Assembly: GCF_018613755.1 (NCBI RefSeq)
Contig: NZ_JAGGPP010000027.1
Location: 124,001-188,000, forward strand
DNA: 64,000 nt
Reading direction: 5' to 3'
From: Arthrobacter sp. ISL-72
GTDB taxonomy: Bacteria > Actinomycetota > Actinomycetes > Actinomycetales > Micrococcaceae
The notes under the pieces were generated by a model. That model worked only from the letters and a program-made list of their open reading frames with translations, was not told the origin of the DNA and ran no database searches. A program made the translations under genes and the position numbers. The stretch's first letter is position 1. Each line of letters opens with the position of its first letter. Below, in pieces: positions 32,831 through 41,555 of the stretch.

Positions 32831-33670
32831 CTATTTGCTCCCGCTGTGCGCCAGGATCTCTGCGAGTTCGGCCAGGCGGTGTGCGCGGGCGGACTCCGCG
32901 GGCGTGAACGGTTCGCCCGGCCGGTAGAAGGTGATGGGGCCGTGCCAGGCGGTAGGAATTTTCAGCACCGTTCCGGCGTCGGGTGAGGCCGGGAATTCCT
33001 GCCGGCCCTCGGCCGGAACGGGAACGATCCTTGCGGAAAGCAGTTCGGCCACGGCCAGCGGCAGCTCATCCGGGTTACCGGCGATCCTGGCCGCCAGGCT
33101 CAGGGCCTTGGTCTGCCCGTCGGCCATGGCCAGGGCGGTGGTGGGCCACACGTGGGGATGCCGGCCACCACCGGAGCGCAGTGCTTCGAGCAGCTCGCGC
33201 TCGCCCAGGTGCCCGGGGGCGGACAGGACGAACTCGTCGAGGACGCCGCCGGCCACAGGATGGATGTGGATGCTGAGGATGTTCGTGTCAAGCCGGGCCA
33301 ACGACTGGGTGATTCGCTGCAGCGACCCGGGCTGGTCCCGCAGTACGGTACGGGCGCGCCACAGGGCCGGGGCAGTATTCAGCCGTTTACGGTGGCGCAG
33401 GGCCGGCGCATGCAGCCAGCCCCGCAGGATCCGGGCAGCGGACGGCTCGGCCACCCAGATGACCAGCACTGTGGCAGTCAGGGTCAGGACCAGGACTTTG
33501 GCTACGTAGGGGAGGTGGGTCTCCACCACTGCGGCGTGGACCAGGAGTTCGGTGGGCAGCATGACGGCGATGTTCGCCAGCGTCAGCCGGGCTTTGGGGG
33601 GTTCGGGCATCTGGCCGCAGACCTCGCAGCTCAAGTCGGCCGTTTCAGGGGACTGTGCCTTGCGCTTCAT
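32831..33670 (-). CDS. Membrane-associated ACT-domain protein
   Basis: About 279 residues. A short cysteine pair near the start (LSCEVCGQMP) is followed by two hydrophobic segments (about residues 34-46 and 58-78), then an ACT domain (ARTVLRDQPGSLQRITQSLARLDTNILSIHIHPVAGGVLDEFVLSAP) and a second domain of unknown fold. ACT domains bind amino acids or other small ligands as regulatory modules. No catalytic domain is present, so it may be a sensor. The start is uncertain: ATG 33670 is used, GTG 33691 is possible, and neither has a good Shine-Dalgarno. Confidence 0.65.
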   Translation of the reverse strand: MKRKAQSPETADLSCEVCGQMPEPPKARLTLANIAVMLPTELLVHAAVVETHLPYVAKVLVLTLTATVLVIWVAEPSAARILRGWLHAPALRHRKRLNTAPALWRARTVLRDQPGSLQRITQSLARLDTNILSIHIHPVAGGVLDEFVLSAPGHLGERELLEALRSGGGRHPHVWPTTALAMADGQTKALSLAARIAGNPDELPLAVAELLSARIVPVPAEGRQEFPASPDAGTVLKIPTAWHGPITFYRPGEPFTPAESARAHRLAELAEILAHSGSK

Positions 33671-33942
33671 AGTCACATCATGTCCGGGCACTGTTTCAAC
33701 GGTATTGCGCCCACGTCACGAAAAAATTGGCGGTCTCCCCGGGGCCGCTGCAGCGCCGGCTGAGGGACCGGGTGTTAGCAGGTAACGCCGGGGTACTCGG
33801 CGGCAAGCAATCCAAGTATTGCGCACCTCAACGGCGGCTTCCGGCGGGAAAATGCGCGTACGCAACTCTCGTGACTGTGCCGGCGGATGGCGCGTTCAAT
33901 GGAAAAGCGTACCAATGCCCTTTTGAGGAGCGGGAGGATCCG

Positions 33943-35118
33943 GTGACAACCAGCGAAGACCGTGCGGTGAGCCCTATCGGCGTGATGAAGCCGTGGCTTG
34001 GAGCGGAGGAGGCGGACGCCGTGGCGCAGGTCCTCGCGTCCGGGCGCACAGCCCAAGGGCCGCGCGTCGGCCAGTTTGAAGAGGCCTTTGGTTCCGCACA
34101 GGAGGCACCCTACGCCGTCGCCGTGTCCAGCGGCGCCGCCGCACTCCACCTCGCGCTCAGCGTCGCCGGCGTCGGACCGCAGGACGACGTCGTGCTGCCG
34201 TCCTTTTGCTCGGCTGCCACAGCCGAGGCGGTCGAGCAGTCAGGTGCCAGGACCGTCTTTGCGGATGTGGAGTGGGCAAGCGGAAATGTGTCGGACCGGA
34301 CCGTCAAGGAGGCCCTGACCCCGGCAACCCGCGCCGTGATCATTGTGGACCACGGAGGCATGCCGGTTGACCTTGAACCAATCCGGGAACTGTGCGACCA
34401 GCAGGGCGTTGTGGTCATTGAGGACGCGTGCTGTGGTGTGGGCTCAACGTACCGGGGCCACCCGGTGGGTGCCGGCGCCGAGCTGACCGTCTGGTCCTTC
34501 GATGCCCATGAAGTCATGACCACCGGCGAAGGCGGGATGCTGACCACCCGGAACGCCCTGTGGGCAAGCCGGGCGCGGCAGTTGCGCGACCTTCCCGGGA
34601 ACGGCGCCGCCCACAATTACCGCATGTCCGATCTGCAGGCGGCAATCGGCCTCGTCCAGCTTGGGCGGCTGCAGGAGGCCGTGGCCCACCGAAGGGAAAT
34701 TGTGGCCAGCTACCAGACGGCCCTTGCACGCATCCAGGGGGTGCGCTGCATCCAGGATCCCGCCTACGGCACCAGTAACTTTCAGTCCTTCTGGCTGGAG
34801 GTGCTGCCCTCGTTCGCCTCCGGACGGAACGAGCTGCTGGAACGCCTGGCGCGGGACGGGATCACGGCGGGAGCCGGGATCCCTGCGGTACACCGGCGGC
34901 CGGAATATCTGGGCCGTGATGTCGGCGAAGCGGACCTGTCGGTGACGGAACGCCTGGCGGACAAAACCGTCATCCTGCCCGTGTACCACCAACTGACGCC
35001 GGGCGAGCAGTCCCGCGTGCTCCGTTCCGTCCGCCTTGCGGCCGCCGGCATTCCAGTGACCGTGCGGCGCGGGAGGTGGAACGGCGGGTTCCGGCGGGGC
35101 GAGGCAGCCAGCGCCTGA
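33943..35118 (+). CDS. DegT/DnrJ/EryC1/StrS-family protein without the PLP lysine
   Basis: A 391-residue protein with a complete sugar-aminotransferase fold: PWLGAEEADAVAQVLASGRTAQGPRV, VSSGAAALHLAL, VVIEDACCGVGSTYRG (PLP-binding Asp) and HNYRMSDLQAAIGLVQL. The motif that normally reads SFxxxK..TTGEGG is SFDAHEVMTTGEGG, putting Glu190 where the Schiff-base lysine should be; the codon is GAA. Without that lysine a normal transamination is not expected. Relatives with His there (ColD type) are dehydratases, so altered chemistry or a regulatory DegT-like role is possible. GTG start after GGGAGGATCCG. A monocistronic unit with no sugar-biosynthesis neighbours. Confidence 0.8.
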   Translation: MTTSEDRAVSPIGVMKPWLGAEEADAVAQVLASGRTAQGPRVGQFEEAFGSAQEAPYAVAVSSGAAALHLALSVAGVGPQDDVVLPSFCSAATAEAVEQSGARTVFADVEWASGNVSDRTVKEALTPATRAVIIVDHGGMPVDLEPIRELCDQQGVVVIEDACCGVGSTYRGHPVGAGAELTVWSFDAHEVMTTGEGGMLTTRNALWASRARQLRDLPGNGAAHNYRMSDLQAAIGLVQLGRLQEAVAHRREIVASYQTALARIQGVRCIQDPAYGTSNFQSFWLEVLPSFASGRNELLERLARDGITAGAGIPAVHRRPEYLGRDVGEADLSVTERLADKTVILPVYHQLTPGEQSRVLRSVRLAAAGIPVTVRRGRWNGGFRRGEAASA

Positions 35119-35145
35119 CCGGGCCGGCTGTAAGTGCGAGGCGCG

Positions 35146-35607
35146 TCAGCGCGGGCCGTCGGAATCCCGCGCCGGCGCTCCAGCGCTGGTGAGTTCCTTT
35201 TCCTTGTTCGCGAGCTGGGCCAGGAGGTCCCGCATCTCGGCCAGCAGCGCTGTGTCGGCAGGAAGGGGCCCTTCCTCAGGTTCCGCCGTGGCCAGCCGGC
35301 TCTTCACGAGCGAGTTGATCCTGTTCATGGGCGCCACGAAGATGAAATACACCACGGCCGCCGTAATAAGGAACGTCACGAACGCGGTGATGACCCCGCC
35401 CACGTTGACGAAGGTCTTGTCGTTGCCGGGCCAGATGTGGAAGCCGAGGCCCTCCGTTTTGACGCCGCCCGCGGCCGCGAGGATCGGGTTCACGATATTC
35501 GTGGTGAACGCGCTGACCAGCGCCGTGAAGGCAGTGCCGACGACGACGGCGATGGACAGTTCGATCACGTTTCCACGAAGGATGAAATCCTTGAATCCTT
35601 TGAGCAT
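35146..35607 (-). CDS. mscL: Large-conductance mechanosensitive channel MscL
   Basis: A 153-residue channel subunit with MLKGFKDFILRGNVIELSIAVVVGTAFTALVSAF (N-terminal amphipathic helix and TM1), IVNPILAA, and TM2 near GGVITAFVTFLITAAVVYFIFVAPMN, ending in a charged helix. The homopentamer opens under membrane tension to release solutes during osmotic downshock. GGAGG precedes the ATG. A GGTAAT-N13-ATTACC dyad (35634-35658) lies in the gap to the divergent FUSC gene. The gene converges with the DegT-like gene. Confidence 0.95.
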   Translation of the reverse strand: MLKGFKDFILRGNVIELSIAVVVGTAFTALVSAFTTNIVNPILAAAGGVKTEGLGFHIWPGNDKTFVNVGGVITAFVTFLITAAVVYFIFVAPMNRINSLVKSRLATAEPEEGPLPADTALLAEMRDLLAQLANKEKELTSAGAPARDSDGPR

Positions 35608-35725
35608 GGGTGCCTCCGGTCTGCGTTTTGGTGGGTAATTTAACCGATAGACATTACCAGTAGGATTTTGAAGGGACGCCACCGCTGCCGCCATCAGACT
35701 GGCACCGTATGGAAGGGCGTGACCC

Positions 35726-36802
35726 GTGAAGCTGTTCGCCGAGATGTTCACTATCGCCCCCGGCAACAAGGACCATCAGGTGGCAATCCGCTGTGCTGTC
35801 GGCGTCTTCGTGCCGCTGATCCTCCTGGTCCTGATCAACCGGACGGACCTGGCAATTTTCGCCTCCTTCGGTGCCTTTACGGGTATCTACGGGCGCGGGG
35901 AGCTGCACCGGAAACGGCTCTTCATCCAGGTGCGGGCGGGCTCACTCATGCTGCTCGTCATCCTGCTGGCCACCTTGTCCGCGCGCGCCGGCCAGGCCCT
36001 GGGGCTCTCGGATGCCGCCAGCACCTGGACGCAGGTGGCGGCCACCACCGTGGTTGCCGGGACGTGTTCGCTGGTGATCGCCCGGTGGCGGCACCGGCCC
36101 GCCGGCTCGCTGTTCCACATCTTCGCCTTCGCAGCCATCGCATCGATTCCGAACCAACCGCCGCTGTGGCAGTGCATGCTCGTCTCCATCCTGACCACCT
36201 TGTTCTGCCTGCTGATCGGCATTTCCTCCCGCCTGGTCCGGAGCCGGCGAACGCCCTGGGCCATGCCTGAGCCTGCCCGTCTGACGCCCGCCGAGAAGCG
36301 GGCCGCCTGGCTCGAAGCCGTGGGGTACCTCGTGGCCGCCGGCCTCGCCGGGACTCTGGCCACCGTGGTAGGCCAATGGCTGGGTTTTGGCCACAACTAC
36401 TGGGCGATGGTGGCTGCCGTCGTTCCGCTCGTGGGCCGCACCACCCGCCACCGCGTGGCCCGCGGGGTCCAAAGAATCATCGGAACCGTCCTGGGCCTCA
36501 TCGTTCTTGCGGGGATCCTCCTGCTGAACCCTGCCCCGTGGCAGACGGTCCTGGTGATCGCTGCCTGCCAGTTCGGGGCCGAAATGTTCATCGCGCGGCA
36601 GTACGTCCTGGCGCAGGTCTTCGTCACGCCGCTGGCACTCAGCGCCACGCTGCTGGCCGCACCCACTGCTCCGGAATTGTTGTTGCGGGACAGGATCGTG
36701 GAGACCGTGATCGGTGCCGCCGTCGGCATTGCAGTGGTGGTCGCTCCCGCCGTTACGCGGCAGGTATTGAACCGCCGTGACGCCCGGCAGCCCGCGGCCT
36801 AG
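35726..36802 (+). CDS. FUSC-family (fusaric-acid-resistance-like) membrane protein
   Basis: A 358-residue protein with about ten hydrophobic segments in two halves, separated by a basic loop (RSRRTPWAMPEPARLTPAEKRAAW). FAAFGAF-like FASFGAFTGIYGRGELHRKR after TM2 and VAAVVPLVGRTTRHRVARGVQRIIGT in the second half are FUSC hallmarks. The family includes putative efflux proteins for aromatic acids. GTG start; divergent from mscL, convergent with the aromatic acid importer gene. Confidence 0.8.
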   Translation: MKLFAEMFTIAPGNKDHQVAIRCAVGVFVPLILLVLINRTDLAIFASFGAFTGIYGRGELHRKRLFIQVRAGSLMLLVILLATLSARAGQALGLSDAASTWTQVAATTVVAGTCSLVIARWRHRPAGSLFHIFAFAAIASIPNQPPLWQCMLVSILTTLFCLLIGISSRLVRSRRTPWAMPEPARLTPAEKRAAWLEAVGYLVAAGLAGTLATVVGQWLGFGHNYWAMVAAVVPLVGRTTRHRVARGVQRIIGTVLGLIVLAGILLLNPAPWQTVLVIAACQFGAEMFIARQYVLAQVFVTPLALSATLLAAPTAPELLLRDRIVETVIGAAVGIAVVVAPAVTRQVLNRRDARQPAA

Positions 36803-36833
36803 GAAGTCCGGCCGTCCAGGAAGGCGGCAGCTG

Positions 36834-38138
36834 CTAGGAAGGCCCGACGGCGGTCCGCTTGCCCGCCGCTGCGGCCACCGCCTGCGGCACCAGGACGAGC
36901 GCCGCTACGGCGAGGACGGCGGCCGCGGCAAAGACGTAGAAGCCCCAGGGATAGGCGATTCCGGCTGCCACCAGGGTGCCCGTTACGGCGGGGCCAAGGA
37001 TGGCACCGAGCCGTCCGACGCCGGCGGCGAAGCCCAAAGCGGTGCCGCGCAGCCGGGCAGGGAAGAGCTGGCTCACCCACGCATACACCAGGACCTGGGA
37101 GCTGAAGACAAAGACTCCCGTCACAAACACGGCCGCGTTCAGGAGCAGTTCGTTCTGGATCTTCACGCTGAGCGCCGCAAGGAAGACGGCAGAGAGCGCG
37201 AACCAGAGCAGCACGATCTTCTTGGTTCCATGCCTGTCTGCCAGGATGCCGGCCACCACCAGCCCAACGACCGCGCCCACATTCAGGACGAGCAGCAGGG
37301 AAAGTCCAGCGCTGAGCGTGTAGCCGGCGGACGACATCAGCTGCGGAAGCCACGTATTCAGCCCGTACACCAGCAGCAGGCCCATGAAGGAGGCGACGGC
37401 GACGCCGGCGGCAACGAGGGGGTACGGTTTCCGGCCCAGGTCCTTGAAGCCGGCACGCCCTTCGGCTGCGGGCCCAGCTTCTTTCGGAACGGTGGCAGGG
37501 GCGGTGCTGGAGGCAGCGCCGGGAACTGCCGCCCTGACGGGCGCCGGGAGGGAAATGACGGCGGGCAGGGTTTCCGGCAGCTTGAACCACAGGAACGGAA
37601 CGAGGGCAAAGCCCGCGACGCCACCCACGACGAACATGGTGCGCCAGTCCGGGATGACCATCAGGGCGAGGAAGGCGGTGGCCACGGCGCCCGCGTGGTA
37701 TCCGGTCATGGTCCGCGTGGTGGACTTGCCGGCTGATCCCGCCGGCGCATAGTCATTCATGTAGGCCAGGGCAGCCGGCAGGCACGCACCCAGTCCTACG
37801 CCGGCCAGCAGCCTGAAGGTGCCGAAGACAGCAACGTTGGGCGCAAACACCACCGCAATAGTGAAGATGGAGAACCAGGTGACGCATGCAACCAGCAGGT
37901 TCCGCCGGCCGAAGCGGTCCGAGAGCGGCGCGATGAACAGTGCTCCCAGGCCCACGCCCACCAGCGAAATCGTTGCGGCGAACGTGGCCCCGACGGCGTC
38001 GAAGCCCAGGTCCTGCGTCTTGATCAGGGTGGGGATGACTGTGCCGAGCACCACCAGGTCGAATCCATCCAGCACCATGGCCAGCCAGCAAAGCCAGACA
38101 GGCCAGCGTGATTTGTTTTCCAATGACGGCGTTGACAT
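36834..38138 (-). CDS. MFS transporter, aromatic acid:H+ symporter (AAHS) family, PcaK/BenK-like
   Basis: A 434-residue, 12-helix carrier. The AAHS signature DGFDLVVLGTVIPTL lies in helix 1, and GALFIAPLSDRFGRRNLL and AGVGLGACLPAALAYMNDYAP follow, as in 4-hydroxybenzoate and benzoate importers. The central cytoplasmic loop is long and Ala/Pro-rich. It is divergent from an IclR gene and its operator, with pobA next, so 4-hydroxybenzoate or protocatechuate is the likely cargo. GAGGTAG precedes the ATG at 38138. Confidence 0.88.
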   Translation of the reverse strand: MSTPSLENKSRWPVWLCWLAMVLDGFDLVVLGTVIPTLIKTQDLGFDAVGATFAATISLVGVGLGALFIAPLSDRFGRRNLLVACVTWFSIFTIAVVFAPNVAVFGTFRLLAGVGLGACLPAALAYMNDYAPAGSAGKSTTRTMTGYHAGAVATAFLALMVIPDWRTMFVVGGVAGFALVPFLWFKLPETLPAVISLPAPVRAAVPGAASSTAPATVPKEAGPAAEGRAGFKDLGRKPYPLVAAGVAVASFMGLLLVYGLNTWLPQLMSSAGYTLSAGLSLLLVLNVGAVVGLVVAGILADRHGTKKIVLLWFALSAVFLAALSVKIQNELLLNAAVFVTGVFVFSSQVLVYAWVSQLFPARLRGTALGFAAGVGRLGAILGPAVTGTLVAAGIAYPWGFYVFAAAAVLAVAALVLVPQAVAAAAGKRTAVGPS

Positions 38139-38269
38139 TGCTACCTCAGCGTTGATTTTGGTACCGGTTGATGTGATGTCGGTTGAATTGGCCAGGGGAC
38201 CCGGCGGGACCCGACGTTCCCTGTCCTGAGATTTGTACCACCGGGCGGTGTTATGTGGGACACTTCAAA

Positions 38270-38282
38270 CCATTCAATGGAA
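38270..38282. promoter_or_regulatory. PobR-type operator copy 1
   Basis: CCATTCAATGGAA lies nine bases before the IclR GTG start and in the shared region with the divergent AAHS transporter. The same 13 bases recur at 39068-39080 before pobA. CCATTnAATGG is a near-perfect palindrome. Position here suggests autoregulation. Confidence 0.6.
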
Positions 38283-38290
38283 GGGGAAAT

Positions 38291-39058
38291 GTGGCCAACT
38301 CCGGCTCCGGGGACTCCGTGGTGGACCGCGTGGTCCGTGTCATCACCGCTTTTCCGGAAGGCGTGAATGTCCTGCTGCTCTCCGAACTGGCCGACCGGGC
38401 GGCGCTGCCGCCCAGCACTGCGCACCGGCTGGTCCGGCAGCTGGCCGGCCACGGCCTCCTGGACATCGGCCCCGGAGGCACGGTGCAGCTGGGGCTTCGG
38501 CTGTGGGAGCTGGTGAACCGCAATTCCCCCACGCTGGAGCTGCGCCAGGCGGCCATGCCTTTTATGGAGGATATCCAGCAGGTGCTTAACCAGAACGTGA
38601 ACCTTGCCGTGCTGGATGGCCGGGAGGCGCTCTTTGTGGAACGGCTGTCCCGACGCGGTTCCGTGGCCAACCGCGCGCAGGTGGCGGGCCGCATGCCGGT
38701 GCATCTGTCCTCCGCGGGGCTCGTCCTGATGGCCGGGCAGCCGCACACCGTCCAGGCCGAGTACCTGGACGGCTTCGTGGATCCTGCGGGCAGGCTGACG
38801 GCGGAGCAGCTGCGACTCCAGCTTGGCGAGGCTGCGCATCAGGGTTTCGCCCAGCTGGCCGGCGTGGTCGATCCTGACACCTGGGGCATTGCAGTCCCGG
38901 TGATGGACCGCAAAAAGCGGACGGTGGCCGCGATCGGCGTCGTGATTCCGTTGCACGAGGTGCGGCTGCAGGCGCTGGTTCCCGCACTGCAAACGGCAGC
39001 CCGCGGAATCGGGCGCCGCCTCGCTGAATCGCAGAGCTCCCCGGAGCAGCGGGACTAG
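38291..39058 (+). CDS. IclR-family regulator, probable PobR
   Basis: A 255-residue regulator: helix-turn-helix LLLSELADRAALPPSTAHRLVRQLAGHGLL, then an effector domain with NVNLAVLDGREALFVERLSRRG, MPVHLSSAGLVLMAG and AHQGFAQLAGVVDPDTWGIAVPV. It lies between an aromatic acid importer and pobA, with identical operator-like sites before itself and before pobA, so control of 4-hydroxybenzoate uptake and hydroxylation is likely (inference). GTG start at 38291 with AAGGGGAA; the longer frame would include the operator. Confidence 0.87.
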   Translation: MANSGSGDSVVDRVVRVITAFPEGVNVLLLSELADRAALPPSTAHRLVRQLAGHGLLDIGPGGTVQLGLRLWELVNRNSPTLELRQAAMPFMEDIQQVLNQNVNLAVLDGREALFVERLSRRGSVANRAQVAGRMPVHLSSAGLVLMAGQPHTVQAEYLDGFVDPAGRLTAEQLRLQLGEAAHQGFAQLAGVVDPDTWGIAVPVMDRKKRTVAAIGVVIPLHEVRLQALVPALQTAARGIGRRLAESQSSPEQRD

Positions 39059-39065
39059 AACACGA

Positions 39066-39080
39066 TTCCATTCAATGGAA
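39066..39080. promoter_or_regulatory. PobR-type operator copy 2, before pobA
   Basis: TTCCATTCAATGGAA is a 15-base palindrome with one central mismatch. It lies 104 bases before the pobA start and shares 13 bases with the site in front of the IclR gene. Confidence 0.65.
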
Positions 39081-39183
39081 AAGCTGTAACGCGGATCATC
39101 GTTCGGGACGCAGACTGTAGCCAGACGACCCCATAGGCCTCCGGACTTTTTCAGGGGCTCCGCAACGAAGCGAGGAACACACC

Positions 39184-40371
39184 ATGGCAGCCCGCAAAAT
39201 CATCACCACCCAGGTGGCCATTCTCGGCGCCGGTCCGGCCGGACTGATGCTTTCACACCTCCTGGCCAAAGCCGGCATCGAATCCACGGTGATCGAGATC
39301 CGCAGCCGCCAGGAAATCCAGGAAACCGTCCGCGCCGGCATCCTGGAGCACGGCACGGTGAACATGCTGGTGGACAGCGGCGTCTCGGACCGGGTGCTGC
39401 GGGAAGGCGACCGGCACGACGGCATCGAGCTGCGCTTCAACGGCGAAAGCCACCGGATCGACTTCAAGGACCTGGTCGGGGAGTCGGTCTGGCTGTACCC
39501 GCAGACCGACGTCTTTATGGACCTGGCCGCCAGGCGGGAGGCCGACGGCGGGGACGTCCGCTACTACGTCACGGACACCACCATCCACGACATGGAAGGA
39601 TCGCCCAAGGTCTGGTTCACGGACGCCGACGGTGTGGAGTACGAACTGCAGGCCGACTTCATCACCGGGGCCGACGGTTCCCGCAGCCACTGCCGGTTCC
39701 AGATCCCGGAAGCCAGCCGCAAGTGGTACTTCCACGAATACCCCTTCGCCTGGTTCGGCATCCTCGCCGAGACGCCCCGCAGCTCGGACGAACTGATCTA
39801 CGCCAACTCGGCCAACGGCTTTGCCCTGATCAGCCAGCGGACCGAGACCGTCCAGCGGATGTACTTCCAGTGCGACCCCAACGAGGATGTGAACAACTGG
39901 AGCGAGGACCGCATCTGGGACGCCTTCCGCAGCCGCGTCAACGGCAACGGCTTCGAGCTGAAGGAAGGCCCGGTCATCGACAAGATGGTGCTGAAATTCC
40001 GCAGCTTTGTCCACGCCCCGATGCGCCACGGCAAGCTGTTCCTGGCCGGGGATGCCGCCCACACCGTCCCGCCCACCGGTGCTAAAGGACTGAACCTTGC
40101 CATCCACGACGTCAAGGTCCTGTTCGAGGGGCTGGACAGTTACTACAACGGCGGTTCCACCGTGGTCCTGGACGCGTACAGTGACCGCGCGCTGGAGCGC
40201 GTCTGGAAAGCGCAGCAGTTCTCCTACTGGATGACGTCCATGCTTCACACTCCCGCCGACGCCGACGACTTCTCCCGCGCACGCCAGCTGGGCGAGCTCA
40301 ATTCAGTGGTCTCCTCCCGCCACGGCAGGGCCTACCTGGCCGAGGCGTACACCGGCTGGCCGTCCGCCTAG
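39184..40371 (+). CDS. pobA: 4-hydroxybenzoate 3-monooxygenase
   Basis: A 395-residue FAD-dependent aromatic hydroxylase. The dinucleotide-binding motif GAGPAGLMLSHLL, the substrate region RAGILEHGTVNML, GADGSRSHCRFQIPE (the DG motif) and LAGDAAHTVPPTGAKGLNLAIHDV (the GD motif) match PobA throughout. It turns 4-hydroxybenzoate into protocatechuate, which feeds the pca operon of the first cluster about 20 kb away. The length equals that of characterised PobA enzymes. Confidence 0.96.
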   Translation: MAARKIITTQVAILGAGPAGLMLSHLLAKAGIESTVIEIRSRQEIQETVRAGILEHGTVNMLVDSGVSDRVLREGDRHDGIELRFNGESHRIDFKDLVGESVWLYPQTDVFMDLAARREADGGDVRYYVTDTTIHDMEGSPKVWFTDADGVEYELQADFITGADGSRSHCRFQIPEASRKWYFHEYPFAWFGILAETPRSSDELIYANSANGFALISQRTETVQRMYFQCDPNEDVNNWSEDRIWDAFRSRVNGNGFELKEGPVIDKMVLKFRSFVHAPMRHGKLFLAGDAAHTVPPTGAKGLNLAIHDVKVLFEGLDSYYNGGSTVVLDAYSDRALERVWKAQQFSYWMTSMLHTPADADDFSRARQLGELNSVVSSRHGRAYLAEAYTGWPSA

Positions 40372-40390
40372 CAGGCGCAACGCAACTCCC

Positions 40391-40422
40391 GCCGTCGGGC
40401 TTAACAGCCGCCGGGCTTAACA
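40391..40422 (+). repeat. 16-base tandem duplication upstream of FAD monooxygenase
   Basis: GCCGTCGGGCTTAACA (40391-40406) is followed directly by GCCGCCGGGCTTAACA (40407-40422), one mismatch. The pair sits eight bases before the ATG at 40430 and could act as a binding site or simply be slippage. No good ribosome binding site is seen beside it. Confidence 0.85.
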
Positions 40423-40429
40423 TCGGTGC

Positions 40430-41497
40430 ATGTACCCCATCACCATCGTCGGCGGCGGCATCGCAGGGCTGGCTCTCGCCGCGAGCCTCAACCCGGAACG
40501 CTTCCAGGTGACCGTCCATGAGCAGCGGCGCGAGCTGCCGTCGGTGGAGACATCCCTGGCCATGTGGCCTGAGGCCCAGCAGGCCCTGGACGTTGTGGGC
40601 ATCCTGCCGGCAATCCGAGCGGCAGGGTCCGGATTCGAAGGCATGGCACTCCGGGACGTTTCGGGCAGGGTATGGTTACGCACCCGGATTGACGGCGTGA
40701 TCGGCGTTTCGCGCGCCGATCTCCTGCGGCTGCTCGACGCCGCCGTGCCGGAATCGGTCAGCCGGGTGCATGCCACGGTGACTTCAGTCCCTGGTGCGGC
40801 GGGCTCCCTCGCCGGACAGGGACTGCTGGTGGGAGCCGACGGCGTACACAGTGTGGTCCGCCGGGAATGCTGGGGTCCGCGGTCCAAAGCCCGGCTCAGC
40901 CCCTACCTCGCCCTGCGGGGCATCATCGGCGAGACCTTGCCGCCGGATTCGGGTGGCGAATACTGGGGCCGCGGCGAGCTGTTCGGCATAGCTCCGGCCT
41001 CCCGCAACCGGACCTACTGGTATGCGTCCTTCCGGTCGGACATGGGGCCGGGCTCCATCGACACTGCAGCTGCGCTGGATCTCACGCGTGCGCGATTTTC
41101 GGGGAAGGCGTCCGGCATCGGCCGGGTTCTCGCGTCTGCCACGCCGTCTGAAACGCTGGCCCAGCGGATCTGGACCACGCCCGTCCTCGGGACGTATGCA
41201 CGGGGAGGGGCCGTGCTGGTGGGAGATGCCGCCCATGCCATGACGCCCAATCTGGGACGCGGAGCCTGCGAAGCCCTCCTCGACTCCGTGACCCTGGCGG
41301 GCTTGCTCAATTCACAGCCTGTTACCGAGGCACTGAGGGCGTATAACAAGCGGCGCCTGCTGCGCAGCCAGGCCTTGCGGGCGGCTTCCTCCGCGATGGC
41401 CCGGCTTGTGCTCGCGGAAGCCGCGCAGCCGGTCCGCGACGGGATTCTCGGCCTGGCGCGAAGGCTCAGCCGGACCGGCGCCGGCCCATCAGTGTAG
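40430..41497 (+). CDS. FAD-dependent aromatic-type monooxygenase, substrate unknown
   Basis: A 355-residue group A flavin monooxygenase: VGGGIAGLALAASL (FAD-binding), VGADGVHSVVRRECWG (DG motif) and LVGDAAHAMTPNLGRGACEALLDS (GD motif). It is closest in layout to salicylate- or zeaxanthin-epoxidase-like hydroxylases of about 370-400 residues. It lies 58 bases after pobA in the same direction, so it may act on a related aromatic acid, but the sequence does not fix the substrate. Confidence 0.8.
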   Translation: MYPITIVGGGIAGLALAASLNPERFQVTVHEQRRELPSVETSLAMWPEAQQALDVVGILPAIRAAGSGFEGMALRDVSGRVWLRTRIDGVIGVSRADLLRLLDAAVPESVSRVHATVTSVPGAAGSLAGQGLLVGADGVHSVVRRECWGPRSKARLSPYLALRGIIGETLPPDSGGEYWGRGELFGIAPASRNRTYWYASFRSDMGPGSIDTAAALDLTRARFSGKASGIGRVLASATPSETLAQRIWTTPVLGTYARGGAVLVGDAAHAMTPNLGRGACEALLDSVTLAGLLNSQPVTEALRAYNKRRLLRSQALRAASSAMARLVLAEAAQPVRDGILGLARRLSRTGAGPSV

Positions 41498-41555
41498 CGT
41501 CGGCCGGAGCTGCGTAGCGCACTCCGCCTGGCCCACCCTGCCTACGGCACCCGGC

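Noticed and set aside
33727..33942. N-terminal extension of the DegT-like protein
   Set aside because: The extra 72 codons have no family similarity, and GGGAGG sits in front of the GTG at 33943; the 5' region more likely holds the promoter.
35634..35658. GGTAAT-N13-ATTACC dyad between mscL and the FUSC gene as an operator
   Set aside because: Arms are only six bases with a long spacer; this could easily occur by chance, so it is mentioned under mscL but not claimed as a feature.
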